Positions 1 through 4,816 of a DNA stretch of 12,681 nucleotides are shown one piece after another. Each line of letters opens with the position of its first letter. The stretch's first letter is position 1. The notes beneath the pieces were generated by a model that was not told where the DNA came from, ran no database searches, and saw nothing but the letters and a program-made list of their open reading frames with translations. The position numbers and the translations under genes are program-made. Where the stretch lies: contig JAUWWX010000011.1 of the NCBI GenBank assembly GCA_030616665.1, forward strand, positions 1 to 12,681. The letters run 5' to 3'. This stretch comes from an archaeon (GTDB lineage: Archaea; Iainarchaeota; Iainarchaeia; Iainarchaeales; GCA-2688035).

Positions 1-1
1 A

Positions 2-1048
2 CCGTTTGAGAAGAATGGCATGAGAGGCAGGCTATGCAATTTGCTTGTTGCTGATTCAACTGGCGAAATTCGCTTGACTGTCTGGCACGATGATGTGAGA
101 AAGCTTGGAAGGGAGCACGTGCAGAGGGGCAGCGTACTGCTGCTTAGGAATTGTTATGTTAAGAGCTTTAATGGAAAGCTGCAGATAAGCCTGGCAGCAA
201 ATGGAAGAATGGGGGTAAATCCCGAAAATAGGGCGTTTGCTGATTTGCCTGAAGCGAAAACTGCTTTGTCAAAGATTTCTGGCTTGCAGGAGGGAATGAA
301 TGACGCGAACGTTGTGGCAAGGGTGATAAGACTTTTCCCTGTTACGCTGTTTGAAAAAGAGCAGCGGAAGGGCAGCGTAATGAATTTTTTGATTGGGGAT
401 GAAACAGGAATAACCAGGGCAACGGCCTGGAACGATTTGGTTAAGGAAGTGCAGGCCCTGAAGGAAAACGATTTGGTGAGGATTGAGGGCGCTTATACCA
501 AACAAGGCCTCAAGGGAATTGAGCTGCATTTGGGCTGGCAGGCAAGGATTGGAAGAGAGCCTGAAAACGAGGGCATTCCAAGCGCAGGCACATTGATTAG
601 GGAAAGGGCCGAAAGGAAAAAGGTTGTTGGGCTTGCGGTTGGTGATGCAAATGTCTTGGTTGAAGGCAAGATTGTTGCCGTAAACCAGGGAGCACTGTAT
701 TACAGCGTCTGCCCAAAATGCGGCGGGAAAGTGCAAAGGTTTGATGAGGGCATTGTCTGCGATAAGTGCGGAGAGGTAAAGGAACCAGACATAAGGCATG
801 TTGTTTCCATAAGAATTGACGACGGCAGCGCCCAAATAGACGCAGTTGCCTACGGAAGCGAGGCAGAAAAAATAATTGGTTTGGGCAAGGAGGAATTAAA
901 AAAGCAGGCAGCTGAAAGGGGCCGAGAAGCCCTTTTGGAGGAACTGCAGGCAATGAACGGAAAAAAGATAAGCGTTGTGGGAAAAGTGAAAGAAAACAGC
1001 TTCAGCAACCAGATTGAATTGGTTGCAAGCGTTGTTGAATTGAAATAG
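2..1048 (+). CDS. Replication protein A (OB-fold ssDNA-binding protein), 5' partial
   Basis: Archaeal RPA-like single-stranded-DNA-binding protein acting in replication, repair and recombination. The frame is open to the left edge; the residues before the first ATG (base 20) continue an OB-fold strand (KNGMRGRLCNLLVAD, then GEIRLTVW). The gene therefore starts outside the window and the ATG at 20 is probably internal. Counting from that ATG, there is the rest of one OB fold (1-60), a second OB fold (about 95-175, with the repeated pattern MNFLIGDETGITRATAW), and a C-terminal OB fold (about 210-342) carrying a zinc ribbon with Cys231, Cys234, Cys247 and Cys250. That order matches RPA41/RPA70-type archaeal proteins. 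It ends 136 nt before radA on the same strand, which fits a recombination pair, but radA has its own promoter. Family assignment is firm; the exact subclass is not. Confidence 0.87.
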   Translation, partial: PFEKNGMRGRLCNLLVADSTGEIRLTVWHDDVRKLGREHVQRGSVLLLRNCYVKSFNGKLQISLAANGRMGVNPENRAFADLPEAKTALSKISGLQEGMNDANVVARVIRLFPVTLFEKEQRKGSVMNFLIGDETGITRATAWNDLVKEVQALKENDLVRIEGAYTKQGLKGIELHLGWQARIGREPENEGIPSAGTLIRERAERKKVVGLAVGDANVLVEGKIVAVNQGALYYSVCPKCGGKVQRFDEGIVCDKCGEVKEPDIRHVVSIRIDDGSAQIDAVAYGSEAEKIIGLGKEELKKQAAERGREALLEELQAMNGKKISVVGKVKENSFSNQIELVASVVELK

Positions 1049-1076
1049 GGTTTCACCGGAAATCCACTCTGGAAAG

Positions 1077-1086
1077 TATTTAAAAA
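1077..1086 (+). promoter_or_regulatory. TATA box of radA
   Basis: The sequence TATTTAAAAA lies in the 136-nt gap between RPA and radA. A start about 25 nt downstream, near base 1108, would give radA a leader of about 75 nt, long for this window. A clear Shine-Dalgarno (AGGAGGT, 1171-1177) stands 7 nt before the radA ATG. Confidence 0.55.
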
Positions 1087-1184
1087 GAATCAAATATAGT
1101 TGTTATTGGAAGTGCTGCCAATTCAGGGGGCTCTCTGTTCCCAAAGGATGGCTTCAAACGGTTGAGCAGCAGGAGGTAGTTGAA

Positions 1185-2132
1185 ATGGGAAAAGAAATAA
1201 AGACTATTCAGGATTTGCCTGGTGTAGGACTACAGGCAGCCGAAAAGCTAATTGGAGCAGGCTACAAGACGCTTGAGGCAATGGCTGTTGCTTCTCCCAT
1301 GGAACTGATTGAGGCAGCAAGCCTTGGCCAGGTGACAGCGGAGAAGGCAATAAAGGCGGCAAGGGATGCCCTGGAAATGGGTTTTGAGACAGCTGACAAG
1401 CTTGCCGAGAAGAGAAAGCTTGTTGGAAGGATTACTACCGGAAGCAAGGAGGTTGACGCCTTGTTGGGTGGCGGCATTGAGACGCAGAGCATTACAGAGG
1501 TGTACGGGAAGTACGCTTCTGGAAAAAGCCAGTGGTGCTTTGAGACTGCTGTCACGATACAGCTGCCAAAAGAAAAAGGCGGGCTTGCTGGAAACTGCTT
1601 GTACATTGACAGTGAAAACAGCTTTAGGCCAGAACGCGTAATACAGGTTGCAAAGCACCTGAAAATGGACCCGGAAAAGGTTCTGAAAAACATTTTTGTG
1701 GCAAGAGCGTATACGAGTGACCACCAGATGCTTTTGGCAGACAAGTCAGATGAAATGATTAAGCAAAAGAAAATAAAGCTGGTAATCGTTGACAGCTTAA
1801 TGGCCCAGTTTAGGGCAGAGTACATTGGCAGAGGCACGCTGGCTACAAGGCAGCAAAAACTCAACAAGCATTTGAGAACCTTGATGAAGCTTGCAGAAAT
1901 GAACAACATCGCTGTTCTTGTAACAAACCAAGTTATGCAAAGGCCAGACATCCTTTTTGGGGACCCGACAGCGCCTGTTGGTGGAGAAATCCTCGCGCAC
2001 GCAAGTAAGACACGCCTATACCTAAGAAAAAGCAAGGCAGACACAAGGGTGGCCAAATTGGTTGACTCCCCCTCCCTTCCGGACGGAGAGGCAATCTTCA
2101 GGGTAACGGAAAACGGAATAGAGGACGTGTAA
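1185..2132 (+). CDS. radA: DNA repair and recombination protein RadA
   Basis: Archaeal RecA/Rad51 recombinase that forms filaments on ssDNA and catalyses strand exchange. At 315 aa it has the usual family length. An N-terminal helix-hairpin-helix domain (about 1-60) is followed by the polymerisation motif F-E-T-A (67-70). The ATPase core has Walker A GKYASGKS (108-115), the alanine and serine being mild variants of the common GEFGSGKT. Walker B is LVIVDS (199-204), the L2/QxxNxL-like region runs from RQQKLNKHLR to VTNQV, and the ATP-cap segment is DPTAPVGGE (260-268). The ATG has a strong Shine-Dalgarno AGGAGGT at good spacing. It lies downstream of RPA, its functional partner on ssDNA, and converges on the small Arg-rich gene with 10 nt between the stops. 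Identification is secure. Confidence 0.97.
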   Translation: MGKEIKTIQDLPGVGLQAAEKLIGAGYKTLEAMAVASPMELIEAASLGQVTAEKAIKAARDALEMGFETADKLAEKRKLVGRITTGSKEVDALLGGGIETQSITEVYGKYASGKSQWCFETAVTIQLPKEKGGLAGNCLYIDSENSFRPERVIQVAKHLKMDPEKVLKNIFVARAYTSDHQMLLADKSDEMIKQKKIKLVIVDSLMAQFRAEYIGRGTLATRQQKLNKHLRTLMKLAEMNNIAVLVTNQVMQRPDILFGDPTAPVGGEILAHASKTRLYLRKSKADTRVAKLVDSPSLPDGEAIFRVTENGIEDV

Positions 2133-2142
2133 TTGGTCTTGG

Positions 2143-2367
2143 CTAACTTTTTCTCCGGTCTTTGCCGCTGCGTCTTTCCCTGCCACTACGCTCGTCGGAA
2201 GCAGATATCTTGAACGGCAACCAGTCGTACTTTGACCCCAACCGTTGCCCAACCACGCGAGTGTGCTCAGCTCTAACAGGTTTTCCCTGTTCTTTCCTTC
2301 TATCCAGGCCGCTTCTTCTGTCTTTTCCGCTTCTTCTCTCAGGTCCTTTGTACGGTTTCCTCGGCAT
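2143..2367 (-). CDS. Small Arg-rich protein with ERRSGKDRR repeats
   Basis: A 74-aa, strongly basic protein of unknown function. Two arginine-rich blocks flank a short middle region: residues 8-25 (GPERRSGKDRRSGLDRRK) and 57-73 (DERSGRERRSGKDRRK). Both contain the exact 9-residue unit ERRSGKDRR. Similar RRSGxDRR strings occur in assorted bacterial proteins, often as linkers or tails, but I know no assigned function. No membrane segment, Cys motif or enzyme signature is visible. The ATG follows a short leader from a TATA-like element at 2400-2408. The gene is downstream of, and on the same strand as, the MazG-like gene (50-nt gap), and converges on radA. The repeated, low-entropy peptide on one strand argues for a real gene. 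Possible roles are nucleic-acid binding or a disordered interaction peptide, both inferred. Confidence 0.65.
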   Translation of the reverse strand: MPRKPYKGPERRSGKDRRSGLDRRKEQGKPVRAEHTRVVGQRLGSKYDWLPFKISASDERSGRERRSGKDRRKS

Positions 2368-2399
2368 CTAAAACCACTAATAGAATTGCCTCTTTGCAG

Positions 2400-2408
2400 A
2401 ATTTAAAT
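2400..2408 (-). promoter_or_regulatory. TATA box of the ERRSGKDRR gene
   Basis: On the minus strand ATTTAAATT lies about 35 nt upstream of the ATG at 2367, predicting a leader of roughly 12 nt. It starts right after the stop of the preceding MazG-like gene (2417), so this small gene may have its own transcript. Confidence 0.4.
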
Positions 2409-2416
2409 CTTGTTGT

Positions 2417-2722
2417 TTACTTTGTTTCCTCCAAAATTATTCTTTTGCCAAAGCCGCCTCTCTCAGCGGCTTTCCTTTTCCTAGTTTCCTCAAGCTGCCC
2501 AAGGCTGATTTTCTTAAAGTCGCAAATGGTGTGTAGTACCTCCAAGACATCGGCAAGCTCTTCTTCGCTGCTGTGCTGCAAAAATTCCTTGGATTCCTCA
2601 ACAAGCTTTTCCCCCAGCTTTTCCTCAAACTCTGAATCAGAAGCAGTATGAGTAACGGCAATTCTGCCATTCTTTTGGATTGTTTCCGGAATTTTGTCTC
2701 TAACCAACTTGTTGTAAAGCAT
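2417..2722 (-). CDS. MazG-like house-cleaning NTP pyrophosphatase (COG4997 type)
   Basis: Small all-alpha NTP pyrophosphohydrolase of the MazG/PRA-PH superfamily, expected to hydrolyse non-canonical or damaged NTPs to NMP and PPi in the cytoplasm. The N-terminus LYNKLVRDKIPETI is the hallmark of the COG4997 subgroup. The metal-binding helices read KLVEESKEF and EEELADVLEVLH, giving the E-x2-E and E-x3-D pattern, and the C-terminus RGGFGKRIIL is also typical. I chose the ATG at 2722 (101 aa); a TTG five codons upstream would add MRVAF, but family members begin at M-x-Y-N-K. It follows the EF-Tu-domain-like gene by about 50 nt on the same strand. A MazG-like enzyme and the NUDIX gene at 11513-11965 give the window two nucleotide-sanitation candidates. 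The substrate cannot be told from sequence. Confidence 0.85.
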   Translation of the reverse strand: MLYNKLVRDKIPETIQKNGRIAVTHTASDSEFEEKLGEKLVEESKEFLQHSSEEELADVLEVLHTICDFKKISLGQLEETRKRKAAERGGFGKRIILEETK

Positions 2723-2772
2723 GAAAGCAACTCTCAAAATCGAAAAGCATTCGGAAACTAAAAAGTTAACTC

Positions 2773-3027
2773 TTACTCTGTTACCTTGAAGACTTCGACG
2801 CCCTCGTGGACTGGCTGAGCTGTTTTTAGGCCAATGGCCTGGCCTTTCTTAGCTAGTTGGATTGGCTCATTCTCTACCTGCATGCTTTGCACTGTCTGCT
2901 CAAATTCCTCTTCGCCTTTCTTGAACTTTATTTTGTCGCCAACCTTCAAGGGAGCCGATAATTCCACGACGGCCACGCTTATTTTTCCAAAAAAGTGGGT
3001 TACCTTTCCCACAGATGTTTCAACCAA
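2773..3027 (-). CDS. EF-Tu domain 2-like translation factor-like protein
   Basis: A small single-domain beta-barrel protein resembling domain 2 of translational GTPases (annotated in archaea as translation elongation factor-like protein). The core reads VGKVTHFFGKISVAVVEL, then LKVGDKIKFK, QSMQVENEPI and KKGQAIGLK, which is the EF-Tu/IF2 domain 2 pattern of a loop binding an acceptor end or peptide. No GTPase domain is present. No ATG is available. I favour the TTG at 3027 (85 aa, starting MVETSVGKV), because relatives begin just before VGKVTH and a TATA-like element (3061-3069, minus) predicts a transcript start near 3040. A TTG at 3057 would give 95 aa (MYYPYLGEF...). It is divergent from the SRP RNA gene. 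Function is unknown; a translation-related role is inferred from fold only. Confidence 0.8.
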   Translation of the reverse strand: MVETSVGKVTHFFGKISVAVVELSAPLKVGDKIKFKKGEEEFEQTVQSMQVENEPIQLAKKGQAIGLKTAQPVHEGVEVFKVTE

Positions 3028-3060
3028 AGCAAATTCCCCCAAATAAGGGTAATACAAAGT

Positions 3061-3069
3061 TTTTAAAAA
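3061..3069 (-). promoter_or_regulatory. TATA box of the EF-Tu-domain-like gene
   Basis: On the minus strand TTTTTTAAA faces the EF-like gene, back to back with the SRP RNA TATA at 3073-3080. A start about 25 nt downstream falls near 3040, inside the longest possible reading frame. This supports the internal TTG start at 3027. Confidence 0.4.
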
Positions 3070-3072
3070 ATG

Positions 3073-3080
3073 CTTTAAAA
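3073..3080 (+). promoter_or_regulatory. TATA box of the SRP RNA gene
   Basis: CTTTAAAA stands about 20-25 nt upstream of the predicted 5' end of the SRP RNA (about 3095). Confidence 0.5.
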
Positions 3081-3094
3081 CCAGTATTTATGCG

Positions 3095-3327
3095 GACTAG
3101 GTTGGGGCGACAGCGGTGCCCTGTTACCAGAAACCCGCTTTATGCTGGAACCGAAGCCCGGGAAGAGGTTTACTAAGCTGGATAAAATCATTGCGTTCTG
3201 CGATGAGCTTTTGTCCTCTTAGGTTTTTTGCTATTATGAACCCCGCCAGACCTGGAAGGGAGCAACGGTGGTAATAACAGGAAATGCTTTGAGGGTAGCG
3301 AAAGCAAGCAAACGCAGTGGCTAGTTT
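3095..3327 (+). ncRNA. ffs: Signal recognition particle RNA (archaeal 7S RNA)
   Basis: RNA scaffold of the SRP, binding SRP19 and SRP54 and directing ribosomes making membrane or secreted proteins to the membrane. The 5' Alu domain shows the archaeal pattern around 3101-3160: GGTTGGGGCGACAGCGG, the UGUNR motif (TGTTA, 3122-3126), then CCAGAAACC and CCGAAGCCCGG. The S domain has the universal helix 8 at 3243-3271: GCCAGACCTGGAAGGGAGCA with a GGAA tetraloop (3254-3257), closed by CCGCC/GGTGG. The ends pair as ACTAG (3096-3100) with CTAGT (3321-3325), the helix 1 typical of archaea, followed by a T-rich tract. About 233 nt is short for an archaeal SRP RNA. Ends are approximate to a few bases. 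Confidence 0.92.
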
Positions 3328-3433
3328 TATTCAGCCCTGTAAATCCATTTTTGGGCGTGTCCGCACCTGCTCTTTTTCGCAATATAGCCAAATGGTCGAA
3401 AAAGCCTTTTTCCATGTAAACCAACCCGAAATC

Positions 3434-3441
3434 CTTAAATA
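3434..3441 (+). promoter_or_regulatory. BRE/TATA promoter for a leaderless gene
   Basis: CTTAAATA, preceded by a BRE-like CGAAAT (3428-3433), has its centre about 26 nt before the ATG at 3464. The predicted transcript begins at or within two bases of the start codon. The stretch between the SRP RNA end and this promoter (3328-3427) shows nothing I can name beyond T-rich runs that may serve SRP termination. Confidence 0.6.
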
Positions 3442-3463
3442 GAAGAAAACAGATAGGTTTCTT

Positions 3464-3733
3464 ATGGCAGAGCATAGGAAGACCGTTGCAGAGATAATTG
3501 AGGAAATGAAGCGCGAGCTAAAGGAAGACAGCACTGACGCAGATCTCTTCGCACCATACATGGCAAAGCCAGCGAAAAAGAAGGCAAAAGCAAAAAAGGT
3601 TGCATCAAAGAAGGCAAAGCCAAAAAAGAAGGCAGTTAAGAAGGCCCAGCACAAGAAAAAGCCGAAGAAAAAGGCAAAAGCAAAAAGACCTACTAAGAGG
3701 AAAAAGCCGAAAGCAAAAAGGAAGAGGCGCTAG
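3464..3733 (+). CDS. Lys/Ala-rich histone H1-like basic protein
   Basis: An 89-aa protein in two parts. Residues 1-30 form a charged, helix-prone head (MAEHRKTVAEIIEEMKRELK, then DSTDADLFAP). Residues 34-89 are a disordered tail almost wholly of Lys, Ala, Pro and Arg, with repeats such as AKKKAKAKK and KPKKKAKAK, ending KPKAKRKRR. Such tails are found in histone H1, bacterial H1-like proteins and some HU variants, and bind nucleic acid non-specifically. A chromatin or RNA-binding role is therefore inferred; no globular fold is recognised. The promoter predicts a leaderless mRNA. Its TAG stop abuts the stop of the convergent HPF-like gene with no base between. The tail has many lysine codons of both kinds, so it is unlikely to be a simple slipped repeat. 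A ribosome-associated role cannot be excluded. Confidence 0.8.
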   Translation: MAEHRKTVAEIIEEMKRELKEDSTDADLFAPYMAKPAKKKAKAKKVASKKAKPKKKAVKKAQHKKKPKKKAKAKRPTKRKKPKAKRKRR

Positions 3734-4051
3734 TTAGTGCCTTTTCACTGATTCTATTGCTTCCCTTTCAAGCGCTTTCAGGGCTTTCTGCAAAACATTG
3801 ACGGCATTCCAGCCTGATTCACTGGCGATAAACGTTTTGCCTGGAAAGCTAAGCTTCAAATGCACCGAATGCTTTGCCCTCCTGCCGGTTGCCTTGTGCT
3901 GCTTGAAGTGCACATGCAGAAGAACTTGGTTGTTTACAAGCTTCTGCAGCCTGCCAAAGGAAAGAAGCAGGGCTGTTTGCATTTTGCTTTTTTCAAAAGA
4001 GTCAAGTTTTGGCAAATTGCTTGCCTCTATTGTCCTGTCCTGGAAATTCAT
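3734..4051 (-). CDS. HPF/RaiA-like ribosome-associated protein (candidate)
   Basis: A 105-aa protein resembling short hibernation-promoting factor/RaiA proteins, which bind the small ribosomal subunit and block translation in stress. Visible pattern: an N-terminal region ending FGRLQKLVNN (helix 1), strand VLLHVHFKQHK, strand HSVHLKLSFPGKTFIASESG (the VxLxLxxPGKxFxAxE pattern of HPF), then a long C-terminal helix NVLQKALKALEREAIESVK. This beta-alpha-beta-beta-beta-alpha order and the length fit the family, but the match is by pattern only. Its ATG overlaps the TGA of triosephosphate isomerase (ATGA, 4048-4051), so the two are translationally coupled. The stop TAA lies directly against the stop of the convergent basic-protein gene. 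The operon is divergent from the RelA/SpoT homologue, which makes a stringency/hibernation link attractive. Alternatively it could be an unrelated small RNA-binding protein. Confidence 0.65.
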   Translation of the reverse strand: MNFQDRTIEASNLPKLDSFEKSKMQTALLLSFGRLQKLVNNQVLLHVHFKQHKATGRRAKHSVHLKLSFPGKTFIASESGWNAVNVLQKALKALEREAIESVKRH

Positions 4052-4734
4052 TTCTTAAAACCTGAAATAAGTTCCTCTATTGCGGCTTTTTGGTTGGCTG
4101 CCTTGACAATAGCAGAGGCCACAAAGACCCCTTTTGTGCCAAGCTGCAGGGCTTTTTTGACATCAGCAACATTTTTTATTCCAGCGCCGGTTATGACCTC
4201 TATACCCGGGTCAATTTGTTTCACTGCCTTTACGCTGTCTGTGATAAGTTGTGGCTTTGCAGTGCTAACGCTTATGTTTCCGCCGATGAGCTCAGGCGGT
4301 TCAACAGCAATCAACAGTGGCTTTTCGGCAAAGGAAGCAATCTGCTTTGCCCTTTCAAGGCTTTCTGCGCAGGCCATTACGCCCACGCCGGCTTGCTTTG
4401 CCCTGCTGATTGCCTTCTGCAAAAACTCGTTTGAGCGCTTGTTTTCTGCATGGTTCAGCACTGTTCCAACTGCGCCAGCCTCCTTTACCGCTTCTGGCAA
4501 AACGCTGCCTGTGTTGCTGCCAAAGCCTATTGGGTCAACGTGCTGTGCGAAAACAGGAATCTTTACTGCGTTGGAAACAAGCGTGATGTCGGCTGCCTGG
4601 ACAACAAGGGCAATTGACGCATTTTTCTCAAGGGCAACAGATTCGGCCTTTTTTGCCAAAGATAACGCGTTTTTGCCTGTTGCCTCTGCGTAGGTTTTGA
4701 AATTTACGAACAGGACAGGCAAAGTAAGTTCCAT
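4048..4734 (-). CDS. tpiA: Triosephosphate isomerase, archaeal type
   Basis: Interconverts dihydroxyacetone phosphate and glyceraldehyde 3-phosphate in glycolysis/gluconeogenesis; cytoplasmic TIM barrel. The length of 228 aa matches the short archaeal form rather than the 250-aa bacterial one. Catalytic signatures are all present: Asn11 and Lys13 in LFVNFKTY, His95 in TVLNHAENK, and Glu145 in AVEPPELIGG, followed by the phosphate-binding ITGAGIKN and GVFVASAIV. The ATG at 4734 gives the classic N-terminus MELTLPVLFVNFKTY. A longer open frame upstream (to 4950) would run into the divergent RelA/SpoT coding region and lacks family features. It is first in an operon with the HPF-like gene (4-nt ATGA overlap). 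A short leader with GGGG follows the shared divergent TATA element. Confidence 0.97.
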   Translation of the reverse strand: MELTLPVLFVNFKTYAEATGKNALSLAKKAESVALEKNASIALVVQAADITLVSNAVKIPVFAQHVDPIGFGSNTGSVLPEAVKEAGAVGTVLNHAENKRSNEFLQKAISRAKQAGVGVMACAESLERAKQIASFAEKPLLIAVEPPELIGGNISVSTAKPQLITDSVKAVKQIDPGIEVITGAGIKNVADVKKALQLGTKGVFVASAIVKAANQKAAIEELISGFKK

Positions 4735-4768
4735 TTGTTTTTTTCCCCAAATTAAGAAGGGGGAAGAG

Positions 4769-4778
4769 TTATTTAAGC
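4769..4778. promoter_or_regulatory. Shared divergent TATA element (tpiA-HPF operon / RSH gene)
   Basis: TTATTTAAGC on the plus strand reads GCTTAAATAA on the minus strand, so one near-symmetric AT element can act as TATA in both directions. Rightward, a start near 4799 would place the Shine-Dalgarno GGAGTGG (4801-4807) at the very 5' end of the RSH mRNA, about 18 nt before its ATG. Leftward, a start near 4749 gives the isomerase about a 15-nt leader. The two start codons are only 82 bases apart and no other TATA candidate is as good. Confidence 0.55.
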
Positions 4779-4816
4779 TTTTTCGCAGCAGTTTTTTATT
4801 GGAGTGGTTAAATTTT

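Noticed and set aside
1262..2056. 264-codon open frame on the minus strand inside radA
   Set aside because: It is a shadow of radA with a Leu/Ser/Ala-rich composition, no start signal and no family pattern.
3540..3733. Possible DNA repeat array or CRISPR in the Lys-rich gene
   Set aside because: The repeats are short, irregular AAG/AAA/GCA codon runs within one frame; there are no direct repeats with unique spacers.
4697..4816. 40-residue N-terminal extension of the RSH protein
   Set aside because: It would overlap the start of tpiA on the other strand, cross the shared promoter, and lacks similarity to RSH N-termini. The ATG at 4817 has a Shine-Dalgarno.
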